In this document: one piece after another, positions 12,536 to 21,092 of the stretch | Numbering within the stretch: the first letter of the stretch is position 1 | How the letters are laid out: every line of letters starts with the position of its first letter | Source of the DNA: Patulibacter americanus DSM 16676 | GTDB lineage: Bacteria > Actinomycetota > Thermoleophilia > Solirubrobacterales > Solirubrobacteraceae | Assembly: GCF_000420025.1 (NCBI RefSeq) | Contig: NZ_ATUD01000003.1 | Coordinates: 248,001 to 312,000 of the forward strand | Direction of reading: 5' to 3' | Length of the DNA: 64,000 nt | Made by a program: the position numbers and the translations under genes | The notes under the pieces: generated by a model | Database searches by the model: none | Told to the model about the DNA's origin: nothing | The model's input: the letters and a program-made list of their open reading frames with translations, nothing else

Positions 12536-12706
12536 ATGAGCGACGCTCCCCTGACCCGCGACCGCTTCTACTTCACGGTCGCGGCCGTGACGTTCGTCCT
12601 CGCGTCGATGCGGGTGACCAACGGCGACGCCGGCGTCGCGGCCGCCCTCGCGGTGATCGGCGTCGTGCTGCTGCTCGCGGGGCTCCGGTCCCGCGAGCGC
12701 GGGTGA
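12536..12706 (+). CDS. Small membrane protein, 56 residues, unknown function
   Basis: Begins at an ATG preceded by a G-rich ribosome-binding site (GGGGGGC) and ends at TGA 12704-12706. The protein has a short polar start with two Arg, a hydrophobic helix (about 11-25), a small turn (RVTNGDAG), a second helix (about 32-50) and a basic tail (RSRERG), giving a two-helix hairpin with both ends probably inside. I recognise no family. It lies 64 nt after the binding-protein stop, beyond a hairpin, in the operon direction. It could be an accessory of the importer or an unrelated small protein. Confidence 0.55.
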   Translation: MSDAPLTRDRFYFTVAAVTFVLASMRVTNGDAGVAAALAVIGVVLLLAGLRSRERG

Positions 12707-12735
12707 GCCCGCAGCGCGAACCCCCGCAACGCCAC

Positions 12736-12787
12736 CGATTCCTCGTGAGGAAGGGGTCTGGGGTTTCGAATCCCCGAGAGGGCCCCG
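12736..12787 (+). pseudogene. Possible decayed tRNA 3' half
   Basis: An anticodon-arm-like inverted repeat (TTCCTC-GT-GAGGAA, 12739-12752) is followed by AAGGGGTC and a T-arm-like GGGGTTTCGAATCCCC (12760-12775) that carries one extra T in the loop. No D-arm or matching 5' acceptor strand lies upstream, so it cannot be a functional tRNA. It sits just before a terminator of the kind that often follows tRNAs. The anticodon-like position would read CGT (Thr), but the loop is one base short. Confidence 0.3.
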
Positions 12788-12791
12788 GCAG

Positions 12792-12816
12792 AAGGCCTCC
12801 GCGATGCGGGGGCCTT
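12792..12816. terminator. Bidirectional hairpin terminator
   Basis: An 11-bp stem (12792-12802 with 12806-12816, one G-U pair) with a 3-nt loop. It ends 14 nt from the stop of the leftward AraC gene and can serve transcription from both sides. Confidence 0.65.
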
Positions 12817-12830
12817 CGTCGTTCTGGGGC

Positions 12831-13832
12831 TCAGGCCACCGCAGCGCCCTGGAGCGCTCGGAGGCGCCGCGCGTCCTGCCCCGGCGGTGCTCCGAACTGC
12901 CGGCGGTACTCGCGACTGAACTGCGAGGCGCTGTCGTAGCCCACGCGGTAGCCGACGGTCGAGACGTCGTCGACGCCCGAGAGCAGCAGCAGGCGCGCTC
13001 GCTGCAGGCGGATCTGCTTCTGGAACTGCACGGGCCCGAGGGCCGTCACGGCGCGGAAGCTCCGATGGAACGCCGAGGTGCTCATCCCGCACGAGCGGGC
13101 GAGCTCGTCCACGCGGAACGGGCGGTCGGGGTGCTCCGTGATGCGGCGGACGGCCCGGCTCACGTGTACGAGGCTGCTGTCGGTCGTCGCGGCCTGCCGC
13201 ATCGTCGCGCCCAACGGGCCGGAGAGCAGGCGCCAGAGGATCTCCCGCTCGATCATCGGGGCGAGCACCGCGCGGTCCTCCTCCGGAGCGTCGAGAAGGC
13301 GCACCATGCGCACGACGGCGTCGAGGAGCTCGGGCGGGGCGTCGGCCACGCCGAGGCCGAGGGCCACGGGTTCGGGGCGCTTGCGGCGGGGTGCGGTCCG
13401 GGCGGCCTCCGCGTCCAGCAGCAGCGTCGCGATGGCCGCCGGGCGCAGGACCAGCCCGAAGCCGAGGGCCGGCTCGTCGTCCGTCGCGTGCGTGTAGTGC
13501 CCCGTGATCGGCAGGTCGACCGAGGCGACGAGGTACTGGCCGGGGCCGTACTCGTGGACGGTGTCGCCGAGCGCGAGGCGCTTGCGGCCGCGCGCGATCA
13601 TCGCCATCACCGTCCCGGTGGTCGACGCCTCGGGCTCCCCGGGGCGCCCGGCGGCCGAGAGCAGCACGCGGTCGATGGCCGTGGTGTCGTCCGACCGCGC
13701 GTGCCGGGCGATGAGCGTCCGCAGCTCGTCGAGCAGCGCGGCGCATGCGGGGTCGGGTGGGGGAGGGGCCGACGGCACGCGACGATCGTACAGGTCCTGC
13801 GCCGTCATCAAGGGCAGATTGGCGACATTCAC
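12831..13832 (-). CDS. AraC-family transcriptional regulator
   Basis: 333 residues from the GTG; an internal ATG at 13808 (eight codons in) is an alternative start, and neither has a clear Shine-Dalgarno. The N-terminal AraC_N-type cupin region (about 25-210) is followed by the paired helix-turn-helix domain (about 228-325), with FRVDELARSCGMSTSAFHRSFR and the second-helix motif VGYRVGYDSASQFSREYRRQFG. This subgroup commonly lies divergent to an SDR gene and regulates it, as here. An inverted repeat CTGCT-CGA-AGCAG in the divergent region is a possible operator. Confidence 0.88.
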   Translation of the reverse strand: MNVANLPLMTAQDLYDRRVPSAPPPPDPACAALLDELRTLIARHARSDDTTAIDRVLLSAAGRPGEPEASTTGTVMAMIARGRKRLALGDTVHEYGPGQYLVASVDLPITGHYTHATDDEPALGFGLVLRPAAIATLLLDAEAARTAPRRKRPEPVALGLGVADAPPELLDAVVRMVRLLDAPEEDRAVLAPMIEREILWRLLSGPLGATMRQAATTDSSLVHVSRAVRRITEHPDRPFRVDELARSCGMSTSAFHRSFRAVTALGPVQFQKQIRLQRARLLLLSGVDDVSTVGYRVGYDSASQFSREYRRQFGAPPGQDARRLRALQGAAVA

Positions 13833-13834
13833 TA

Positions 13835-13847
13835 CTGCTCGAAGCAG
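13835..13847. promoter_or_regulatory. Inverted repeat in the AraC/SDR divergent region
   Basis: CTGCT-CGA-AGCAG, a perfect 5-bp dyad placed next to the leftward start and within the 80-nt gap shared by both genes. Its position would allow control of either promoter. Candidate operator only. Confidence 0.3.
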
Positions 13848-13912
13848 GATCGTGCATCCATCGGGCAGCTCCGTTCTACCGCAGGGACCCCGTCCGCTGG
13901 TTCTCTGGAGGC

Positions 13913-14719
13913 ATGACGACGAACGAGTTCCCCACCACCACGACGACGGCCCCGGCCGACGCCGAATCCGCGGTCCCGCCGACCGTGCTCATCACGGGCT
14001 GCTCCTCGGGCTACGGCCTGGAGACGGCGCGTCGCTTCCACGCCCAGGGCTGGCACGTCGTGGCGACGATGCGGACGCCGCGGCCCGGGATCCTGCCCGA
14101 GGGCGACCGGATGCGGGTGCTCCCGCTCGACGTGACGGAGCCCGCGTCGATCACCGCCGCGGTGGCCGCGGCGGGGCCGATCGACGTGCTCGTCAACAAC
14201 GCGGGCGTCGGCGCGATCGGGGCCTTCGAGGCGACGCCCCTGGCCCTGGCCCGCGACGTCTTCGAGACCAACGCGTTCGGCGTCATGGCGACGACGCAGG
14301 CCGTGCTGCCCGGGTTCCGCGAGCGACGCTCGGGCACGGTGGTGAACGTGACCTCTAGCGTGACGCTGGCGCGCATGCCCCTCGTCGCCGTCTACACGGC
14401 GAGCAAGACGGCGATCGAGGGCTTCACGGCCTCGCTCGCCCTCGAGCTGGAGGAGTTCGGCGTGCGCGCCAAGCTCGTGCAGCCCGGGTACGGCCCGTCG
14501 ACGAACTTCGGGGCGAACGGGCAGGCGCAGATGGAGGGGCTGATCCCCGAGCCCTACGCGGCGTTCGCGGAGCGCGTCATGGCCGACTTCCGGGCGCCCA
14601 CCGTCGTCACGACACCCGCGGACGTGGCGGACGCCGTGTGGCGCGCGGCGAACGACGGGACGGGGCAGCTGCGGTGGCCCGCCGGCCCCGACGCGGTCGC
14701 GCTGGCGCAGTACCGGTAG
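13913..14719 (+). CDS. Short-chain dehydrogenase/reductase
   Basis: 268 residues, classical SDR. The cofactor loop reads TGCSSGYG (29-36), NNAG lies at about 96-99, and the catalytic pair is YTASK (Tyr161, Lys165) with the Ser in VTSS (about 148-149). The absence of an acidic residue at the end of strand 2 and the early Arg suggest NADP(H), but this is weak. TGGAGG precedes the ATG. Substrate unknown; pairing with a divergent AraC regulator suggests inducible aldehyde, ketone or xenobiotic reduction. Confidence 0.88.
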   Translation: MTTNEFPTTTTTAPADAESAVPPTVLITGCSSGYGLETARRFHAQGWHVVATMRTPRPGILPEGDRMRVLPLDVTEPASITAAVAAAGPIDVLVNNAGVGAIGAFEATPLALARDVFETNAFGVMATTQAVLPGFRERRSGTVVNVTSSVTLARMPLVAVYTASKTAIEGFTASLALELEEFGVRAKLVQPGYGPSTNFGANGQAQMEGLIPEPYAAFAERVMADFRAPTVVTTPADVADAVWRAANDGTGQLRWPAGPDAVALAQYR

Positions 14720-14782
14720 CGGGCGGCCGCCCGGCGGCGGCCCCCAGGAACGGCCCCGGCAGCGGCGCCCGAGCGACGCCTC

Positions 14783-14834
14783 ACCGGTCGTCGGCGGCCG
14801 GGAGTGACCGGTCGCACGCCCGCCGCACCGGTCG
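14783..14834. repeat. Three ACCGGTCG direct repeats upstream of cydA
   Basis: ACCGGTCG occurs at 14783-14790, 14807-14814 and 14827-14834, spaced 24 and 20 nt. The middle copy extends to the palindrome GACCGGTC. They lie 165-215 nt before cydA in otherwise gene-free DNA and just upstream of the GGGGGACTACGG box. They may bind a regulator, or be chance in GC-rich sequence. Confidence 0.35.
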
Positions 14835-14852
14835 GCGGGCCCCCCGCACCAC

Positions 14853-14870
14853 GCACCGTAGTCCCCCGCA
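14853..14870 (-). promoter_or_regulatory. Redox-box-like element upstream of cydA
   Basis: Read on the minus strand this is TGCGGGGGACTACGGTGC, matching the elements at 23003-23047 and 25441-25455. It lies about 80 bp before a candidate -10 (TAGGTT, 14938-14943) and 130 bp before cydA. The GGGACT core is the half-site known for DosR/DevR in mycobacteria. The regulator is inferred, not shown. Confidence 0.5.
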
Positions 14871-14948
14871 CCCCGGGGGTGGCATGGCCGCACGGGCGAG
14901 GCGGCAACGCCCCGATGGCCGCCGGGGCGGGCGTTCGTAGGTTGCATG

Positions 14949-14969
14949 GGCGGGTCCTCCGGGCCCGCC
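14949..14969 (+). terminator. Leader hairpin with T-rich tail before cydA
   Basis: GGCGGG pairs with CCCGCC (14949-14954 with 14964-14969) and is followed by a pyrimidine-rich run containing TTT twice (14970-14983). It lies between the candidate promoter and the cydA start, so it could attenuate cydA or close a short upstream transcript. Confidence 0.4.
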
Positions 14970-14998
14970 TTCTGCCTTTCTTTCCCGCACGGACGCCC

Positions 14999-16489
14999 AT
15001 GCTGCTCGAGCTCGCCCGCTGGCAATTCGCCTTCACGACGGTCATCCACTTCATCTTCGTCCCGCTGACCATCGGGCTGTCCGGGCTCGTCGCCGCGATG
15101 CAGACCCAGTGGGTCCGTACAGGCAACGACGAGTACAAGCGGATGACGAAGTTCTGGGGCAAGCTGCTGCTCGTCAACTTCGCGATCGGCATCGCGACCG
15201 GCATCGTCCAGGAGTTCCAGTTCGGCATGGCGTGGAGCGCGTACTCGCGCTACGTCGGCGACGTCTTCGGCGCGCCGCTCGCGATGGAGGGCCTCGCCGC
15301 CTTCTTCCTCGAGTCGACGTTCCTCGGCCTGTGGATCTTCGGCTGGGACCACCTGCCGAAGAAGATCCACCTCGCGTCGATCTGGCTCGTCTTCATCGGC
15401 ACGAACCTCTCGGCGTACTTCATCCTCGCCGCGAACGCGTGGATGCAGAACCCGGTCGGCTTCCGGGTCGACCAGGAGTCCGGCAACGCCGTCCTGACGT
15501 CGATCTGGGCCGTGCTCTCCAGCCCGACCGCGATCTACGCGTTCCTGCACACCATCCCCGCGGCGATCCTGACCGCGTCGGGCCTCGTCGTCGGCGTGTC
15601 GATCTGGCACCTCAGCCGCCGGCCGGGCCACGAGACGTCGTTCTTCCGCCGCTCGACCGCCTGGGGCCTGCGCACCATGCTCGTCACCGCGGTCATCACG
15701 ATGGGCGTCGGCCACTTCTTCGGGCAGTACATGACGGAGAAGCAGCCCATGAAGATGGCCGCCGCCGAGGCGCTCTACGAGACGGAGAAGGGCGCCGGCT
15801 TCTCGCTCATGACGATCGCCCCGCTCGACAAGAAGCCGGACCGCACGACCTTCGAGCTCCACGTCCCCTACCTCACGTCGTTCCTCGCCACGAACGACCC
15901 CAACGGCACCGTCCGCGGCATCAACGACCTGCAGGAGGAGAGCCGCGAGAAGTACCGCCAGTACGAGCTCGACCGCGGCCGCGACCCGGAGACGGCCGAG
16001 TACTACCCGATCATCGGCCTGACCTACTGGTCCTTCCGCCTGATGATGGGCTTCGGCATCTGGATGGCCGCGTTCGCCGCCGCCGGCCTGCTCATCATGC
16101 GCCGCGTCGAGGGCGGCATCGAGGCGATCGCGCCCAAGACCTGGTTCCGCCGCCTCGCCCTCTTCACGCTCGCCGCCGGCTTCCTCGGCCACGCGTTCGG
16201 CTGGATCTTCACCGAGGTCGGCCGCCAGCCGTGGGTCGTCACCGGCCTGCTGAAGACGGAGGACGCCGTCTCGAAGCTCGGCGTCGAGACGATGGTCATC
16301 TCGCTGTCGGTCTTCGTCGTCCTCTACCTGATCATCAGCGCGATCGAGTTCACGCTCTTCGCCCGCCTGGCGGTGAAGGGGCCCGACCCCTCCGCCGGCG
16401 CGTCCGGCCAGGACCCCGACGCGCCCGACGGCGACTCCACCGAGGAGGGCGCCGTCGTGCCCCACTCCACGCCCGCCCTCTCGTACTGA
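14999..16489 (+). CDS. cydA: Cytochrome bd quinol oxidase subunit I
   Basis: 496 residues with about nine membrane helices. Diagnostic features include His17 in the first helix (heme ligand position), the KQPMKMAAAEA segment of the quinol-binding Q-loop (about 246-257) and the GRQPW motif near 410. With CydB it oxidises menaquinol or ubiquinol and reduces oxygen with high affinity in the cytoplasmic membrane. The ATG at 14999 is chosen because the protein then begins LLELARWQFA, as in the family; only a weak Shine-Dalgarno precedes it. First gene of cydABDC. The acidic, Pro-rich C-terminal tail (about 460-496) is not part of the core fold. Confidence 0.97.
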   Translation: MLLELARWQFAFTTVIHFIFVPLTIGLSGLVAAMQTQWVRTGNDEYKRMTKFWGKLLLVNFAIGIATGIVQEFQFGMAWSAYSRYVGDVFGAPLAMEGLAAFFLESTFLGLWIFGWDHLPKKIHLASIWLVFIGTNLSAYFILAANAWMQNPVGFRVDQESGNAVLTSIWAVLSSPTAIYAFLHTIPAAILTASGLVVGVSIWHLSRRPGHETSFFRRSTAWGLRTMLVTAVITMGVGHFFGQYMTEKQPMKMAAAEALYETEKGAGFSLMTIAPLDKKPDRTTFELHVPYLTSFLATNDPNGTVRGINDLQEESREKYRQYELDRGRDPETAEYYPIIGLTYWSFRLMMGFGIWMAAFAAAGLLIMRRVEGGIEAIAPKTWFRRLALFTLAAGFLGHAFGWIFTEVGRQPWVVTGLLKTEDAVSKLGVETMVISLSVFVVLYLIISAIEFTLFARLAVKGPDPSAGASGQDPDAPDGDSTEEGAVVPHSTPALSY

Positions 16490-16513
16490 CCTCCCGGACG
16501 CCCCCTTAAGCTC

Positions 16514-17569
16514 ATGGATCTCCCCACCCTCTGGTTCCTCCTGATCGCCGTCTTCTGGGCCGGCTACCTCGTCCTGGAGGGCTTCGACTTCGGCGTCGGC
16601 ATGCTGCTCCCCGTCCTCGCGAAGACGCCCGGTGAGCGCGACGCGATGGTCCGCACCTTCGGTCCCGTCTGGGACGGCAACGAGGTCTGGCTGCTCGTCG
16701 CCGGCGGCGCCACCTTCGCGGCGTTCCCCAACTGGTACGCGTCGATGTTCAGCGCCCTGTACCTCCCGCTGCTCGTCCTCCTCGTCGCGCTCATCCTGCG
16801 CGTGCTCGCGATCGAGTACCGCCGCAAGCACGAGAACGACGAGGTCTGGACGGCCCGCTGGGACCGCGTGCTCGTCGTCTGCTCCGTCCTCGCCCCGGCG
16901 ATGGTGGCGGCCGCGCTGGCCAACGTCGTCCGCGGCATCGAGATGGACGCCAACTCGGACTACACCGGCAGCCTGCTGGACCTCCTCAGCCCGTACGCGC
17001 TGCTCGCCGTCGTCACGGTGCTCGCGCTGTTCCTGCTGCACGGCGCGACGTTCATCGGCATCCGCACGACCGGCGTGCTGCGGGACCGCGCGCGGCACTT
17101 CGCCGTCCGAATCTGGATCGTCGCGACGCTCCTGACGGCGGCCTTCGGCCTCTGGACCCTCCTGGGCCAGGGCGAGGATCCCTCGATCGTCGGCGTGCTC
17201 GGCGTGGTCCTCGCCGTCGCGGGTCTGCTCTGCAGCGGCGCATCCCTCCTGCGCGGCGCCGAGCGGCTGGCCTTCACGGGCACCGTCGTCACGACCCTGG
17301 GCGCCGCGATCCTGATGTTCGCCCAGCTGTGGCCGAACGTCCTGCCGTCCACGGGCGACCCGGCGGGCACCCTGACGATCGCGAACGCCGCGTCCTCGCC
17401 CTACTCGCTCAAGGTCATGACGTGGGTGGCGGTCATCATCGCCCCCGTCGTGTTCCTCTACGAAGGCTGGTCGTACTGGGTGTTCCGCGAGCGTGTCGCC
17501 TCCGACGCGTTCGAGAAGGCGCAGTCCCCGCTCGACGCGCTGAAGCAGCGCGCCGCCACCGAGTCCTGA
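16514..17569 (+). CDS. cydB: Cytochrome bd quinol oxidase subunit II
   Basis: 351 residues, eight to nine hydrophobic helices, starting MDLPTLWFLLIAVFWAGYLVLEGFDFGVG, the hallmark N-terminus of CydB with the GFDFG motif. The WDGNEVWL segment near 55 and the late VFLYEGWSYWVFRERV helix are also typical. It forms the structural partner of CydA. It starts 24 nt after cydA without a strong Shine-Dalgarno, and its stop overlaps cydD by one base (TGATG), indicating coupled translation. Confidence 0.96.
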   Translation: MDLPTLWFLLIAVFWAGYLVLEGFDFGVGMLLPVLAKTPGERDAMVRTFGPVWDGNEVWLLVAGGATFAAFPNWYASMFSALYLPLLVLLVALILRVLAIEYRRKHENDEVWTARWDRVLVVCSVLAPAMVAAALANVVRGIEMDANSDYTGSLLDLLSPYALLAVVTVLALFLLHGATFIGIRTTGVLRDRARHFAVRIWIVATLLTAAFGLWTLLGQGEDPSIVGVLGVVLAVAGLLCSGASLLRGAERLAFTGTVVTTLGAAILMFAQLWPNVLPSTGDPAGTLTIANAASSPYSLKVMTWVAVIIAPVVFLYEGWSYWVFRERVASDAFEKAQSPLDALKQRAATES

Positions 17570-19290
17570 TGCGCCTGCGCCGCGCCCCGCGCCCCGACGG
17601 CGGGCGACCCCGCCGCGGGCGCCCCGACCTCGGGGCGCTCGCGCCGGAGCTGCGGCCGCTCACCCGCCGGACCGCGGCGCTCGGCAGCGCCGCCACGGCG
17701 TGCACCCTGGCGCAGGCGCTCCTGCTCGCCCACGCGATCGCGCTCGGGGTGGAGGGCGTGCCGGACACCGGCGCGGCGGTGCTCACCCTCGCCGGGCTCA
17801 CCGTCGCGGTGCTCCTGCGCGCCACCTTCGGTGCGCTGGCCGAGATCGACGGCCGCCGCACGGGCCACCGCGCCGTCGCCGGCCTGCGCCGGCGCATCGT
17901 GCAGACCACGCTCGCCTCGGCGTCCTCCGGCACCGCCCGGCCGGGCGCTCTCGCGGCCACCTCCGTCCACGGCGCCGAGGCCGTCGCCGCCTACGCCGGG
18001 CGCTACGTGCCCCAGCGCGTCGTCGGCGCCATCGGGCCCGTGCTCGCGCTGGCCGCCGTCGTCGTCTTCGACCCGCTGTCCGCCGGCCTGCTCGCCTTCG
18101 CCGTGCCGATCGCGGTGGTCTTCCTCATCCTCGTCGGGTTCCAGGCCCGCGACGCCGCCGACGAGCGCAACGCCGCGCTCGGCCTGCTGGACGGGCACCT
18201 GCTCGACGTGCTGCGCGGCCTGCCCGTGCTCCGCGCGTTCGGGCGCGAGGGGGTGCAGGTCGAGCAGATCCGCGTGGCCGGCGAGCGCTACCGCGGGGGC
18301 ACGATGGCCGTGCTGCGCGCCGCGTTCCTCTCCGGGTTCGTCCTCGAGTTCGTGGCGATGCTCGGCACCGCGCTCGTCGCCGTCGCGTGCGGCATCCGCC
18401 TGGCCGGCGGCCACATGGAGTTCGGTCCGGCCATCGCCGCGCTCGTCCTCGCACCCGAGGTCTTCGCGCCCCTGCGCCGGCTCGGCCAGGAGTACCACGC
18501 CGCCGCCGACGCCGAGCCCGTCCTGCGGGAGCTCACCGCCGCCCTCGAGCGCGACGGCCTCGTGCCCGACGGCGTCCCCGGCGGCCCGCGCCCCGACCCC
18601 GGCGTCGCCGCGGTCGTGCTGCACGACGTGGCGACCGCCACCACCGACCGCGAGCGGCCCGCCCTCGACGGCCTGGACCTCGAGGTCGCGCCCGGGCGCA
18701 CGCTCGCCCTGCTCGGCCCGTCGGGCTCGGGCAAGACCACGGCGCTGCGGCTGCTCGCCGGCCTCCGCTCCCCGGACACGGGTGCCGTGACCTGCGGCGA
18801 CGTGGACCTGCAGGGCGCCGACCTCGCCGCCTGGCGCGCCGGGGTGGCGTGGATCCCGCAGCACCCCGTCCTGCTGCCGGGCACGCTGCGCGACAACGTC
18901 CTGCTCGGCGCCGCCGCCGACGACGACGCGGTGACGCGCGCGCTGGCCGAGGTCGGCCTGGACGCGCTGCTCCGCGCGCTCCCCGACGGCCTCGACGCCC
19001 GCGTCGGCGACGGCGGCCTGCCGCTCTCCGCCGGCGAGCGGCGCCGCGTCGCGATCGCCCGCGCGATCGTCCGCGACCCGCGCCTCGTCCTCGTCGACGA
19101 GCCCACCGCCAACCTCGACGCGGTCACCGCCGCCGAGGTCGTCGAGGCGCTGCGCCGCCTGCTGTCCGGCCGCACCGCCGTCATCTCCACCCACGACGAC
19201 GCGCCGCTCGCGCTCGCCGACGCCGTCGTCGTGCTGCACGACGGGCGCGCGAGCGCCGACACCACCTTCCCGACCGGAGCCCGCGCATGA
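17569..19290 (+). CDS. cydD: Cysteine/glutathione ABC exporter subunit CydD
   Basis: 573 residues: an N-terminal six-helix exporter domain (about 20-320) and a nucleotide-binding domain with Walker A GPSGSGKTT (about 383-391), a degenerate signature LSAGERRRVAIA and Walker B LVLVDEPTANLD. CydDC exports reductant thiols and is required to assemble cytochrome bd. The start at the TGATG overlap with cydB gives an unusually Arg/Pro-rich first 30 residues, so the true start could lie slightly downstream. It overlaps cydC by ATGA. Confidence 0.92.
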   Translation: MRLRRAPRPDGGRPRRGRPDLGALAPELRPLTRRTAALGSAATACTLAQALLLAHAIALGVEGVPDTGAAVLTLAGLTVAVLLRATFGALAEIDGRRTGHRAVAGLRRRIVQTTLASASSGTARPGALAATSVHGAEAVAAYAGRYVPQRVVGAIGPVLALAAVVVFDPLSAGLLAFAVPIAVVFLILVGFQARDAADERNAALGLLDGHLLDVLRGLPVLRAFGREGVQVEQIRVAGERYRGGTMAVLRAAFLSGFVLEFVAMLGTALVAVACGIRLAGGHMEFGPAIAALVLAPEVFAPLRRLGQEYHAAADAEPVLRELTAALERDGLVPDGVPGGPRPDPGVAAVVLHDVATATTDRERPALDGLDLEVAPGRTLALLGPSGSGKTTALRLLAGLRSPDTGAVTCGDVDLQGADLAAWRAGVAWIPQHPVLLPGTLRDNVLLGAAADDDAVTRALAEVGLDALLRALPDGLDARVGDGGLPLSAGERRRVAIARAIVRDPRLVLVDEPTANLDAVTAAEVVEALRRLLSGRTAVISTHDDAPLALADAVVVLHDGRASADTTFPTGARA

Positions 19291-21059
19291 GCACCGTCGC
19301 CCCCGACCGCACCGCCGCGGAGCGCACCGCCGCCCCGGAGGGGGCCGTCGCCGCCGTCCGCCGCGCGCTGCGCCTGGCCACGCGCGAGGAGCGGCGTCGC
19401 CTGGCGACCGCCGCCGGCCTCGGCGCGCTCTCGAGCCTGGCCGGCACCGCCCTCCTCGCGCTCTCGGGCTACCTCATCGCCCGCGCCGCGGAGCAGCCGC
19501 CCGTGCTCTCGCTGACGGTCGCGATCGTCTGCGTGCGCGGCTTCGGCATCCTCCGCGCCGTCACCCGCTACGGCGAGCGGCTCGTCGGCCACGACGCCGT
19601 GCTGGGCACCCTGGCCCGCCTGCGCGCCTCGACCTTCGCGGCGCTGATCCCGCGCGTGCCCGGCACCGTCGGGGGGCGGTCGAGCGCCGAGATGCTCGAC
19701 GGGGTCGTCGCCGACGTCGACCGCGTGCAGGACGCGTTCCTGCGCTCGCTCGCGCCGCTCGCCGCCGGGCTCGCCGTCGCCGTGGCCGCCGTCCTGGTCG
19801 CCGCGATCGCCCTGCCCGCCGCGGGCGCGATCGTGCTGCTCGTGGCGCTGCTGCTCGGCGTCGTCGTGCCCGCCGTCGCCCAGCGGCTCGGCCGCGGCAC
19901 CGCGCGGGGGCTCGCGCAGCTCCGCGGCGTCGTCGTGCGCGATGTCGCCACGACGCTCGACGCGGCGCCCGAGATCGTCATGAGCGGCGCGGCGGACCGC
20001 CACGCCGCGGCCGTGGCGCGTTCGGGCGACGCCCTCACCGACCTGGACCTGCGCGAGGCGACCCGCGACGCCGTGGTCAACGGGATGACCGTCGCGGTCG
20101 CGGGCCTCGGCGTCGTCGGCGTGCTCGCTGTCTCGCTCGCCGCCCGCGCCGACGGCGCCATCGGCCCGACGACCGTGGGCCTGCTCGCGCTCCTGGCGCT
20201 CGGCGTGGGGGAGGCCCTGGTCGGCCTGCCGCAGGCCGCCCGCGAGCTGCACTCGAGTGCGGACGCGGTGCGCCGCGTGGAGGAGCTGTCGGGCGCCGCG
20301 GAGGACGCGCCGGTCTCCGAGACCGGCGCGGTCCCGACCGACGGCACCGTCGATCTGCGGGGCGTCGCCGTCGTGCGCGGCGGCCGCACCGTCCTCTCGG
20401 GGGTCGACCTGCACGTCGCCGCGGGCGAGCGCGTCGCGCTGCGCGGGCCCAGCGGCGTGGGCAAGAGCACGATCGCCGACCTGCTCGTCGGGTTCGTGGC
20501 GCCGCAGGAGTGGACGGGCCACGCCCGCGTCGGCGGCGCCGACCTGCGCGCGGTCGACGGCGAGGCGCTGCGCCGCACCGTCCTGCACCTCCCGCAGGAC
20601 CCCTACCTGTTCGACGCCACGCTGCGGGCCAACCTGCTGCTCGCCCGGCCCGACGCCGCGGACGACGAGCTCGAGGCGGCGCTCGTCGCCGTCGGCGCCG
20701 GCCCGTGGCTCGCCGGCCTGCAGGACGGGCTCGACACGCCCCTGGGGGAGCGCGGCGCGCGCTGCTCGGGCGGCGAACGCCAACGGGTCGGCCTGGCCCG
20801 TGGCGTCCTCGCCCGCGGCCACCGGCTCGTGCTGCTCGACGAGCCCGCCAGCCACCTGCCGCCGGCCGACGCCGTCGCCGTGCTGCGCGCCGTCATGGAC
20901 GCCGCCCCGGGCCGCGGCGCGCTGCTCGTCGCCCACCGCGACGAGGAGGCGGCGCTCGCGGACCGCACCGTCCTGCTCCGCGCGCGCGCCGGCGGCTGCG
21001 GCGAACCACGCATAGGCGTCGGGTGGGCTCCGGATGACGGCGTCGCCGAAACGGCGTAG
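19287..21059 (+). CDS. cydC: Thiol ABC exporter subunit CydC
   Basis: 590 residues: exporter membrane domain (about 35-330) followed by an ATPase with Walker A GPSGVGKST (about 388-396), signature CSGGERQRVGLARG and Walker B LVLLDEPASHL. It heterodimerises with CydD. The last 25 residues (after LRARAGG) do not look like family sequence. They overlap the promoter of the next gene: the -10 hexamer TAGCGT includes this stop codon, and the upstream box at 20998-21013 lies inside the gene. Confidence 0.92.
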   Translation: MSTVAPDRTAAERTAAPEGAVAAVRRALRLATREERRRLATAAGLGALSSLAGTALLALSGYLIARAAEQPPVLSLTVAIVCVRGFGILRAVTRYGERLVGHDAVLGTLARLRASTFAALIPRVPGTVGGRSSAEMLDGVVADVDRVQDAFLRSLAPLAAGLAVAVAAVLVAAIALPAAGAIVLLVALLLGVVVPAVAQRLGRGTARGLAQLRGVVVRDVATTLDAAPEIVMSGAADRHAAAVARSGDALTDLDLREATRDAVVNGMTVAVAGLGVVGVLAVSLAARADGAIGPTTVGLLALLALGVGEALVGLPQAARELHSSADAVRRVEELSGAAEDAPVSETGAVPTDGTVDLRGVAVVRGGRTVLSGVDLHVAAGERVALRGPSGVGKSTIADLLVGFVAPQEWTGHARVGGADLRAVDGEALRRTVLHLPQDPYLFDATLRANLLLARPDAADDELEAALVAVGAGPWLAGLQDGLDTPLGERGARCSGGERQRVGLARGVLARGHRLVLLDEPASHLPPADAVAVLRAVMDAAPGRGALLVAHRDEEAALADRTVLLRARAGGCGEPRIGVGWAPDDGVAETA

Positions 21060-21062
21060 CGT
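20998..21062 (+). promoter_or_regulatory. Promoter with redox-box-like element for the first usp gene
   Basis: The -10 TAGCGT (21057-21062) overlaps the cydC stop. About 52 bp upstream, TGCGGCGAACCACG (20998-21011) matches TGCGGGGAACTACC of the 23003 box at 12 of 14 positions. The spacing agrees with the other two usp promoters, so I treat it as a degenerate copy. Confidence 0.4.
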
Positions 21063-21092
21063 CGTGGGGGTCACCGCACGAGGAGCCGCACC

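Noticed and set aside
12736..12787. Functional tRNA-Thr
   Set aside because: No D-arm or 5' acceptor strand, an extra T in the T-loop and a 6-nt anticodon loop.
14883..14939. 18-codon Arg-rich leader ORF before cydA
   Set aside because: It has a G-rich site and an ATG, but it ends inside the candidate -10 and no attenuator pairing is evident; not supportable from one sequence.
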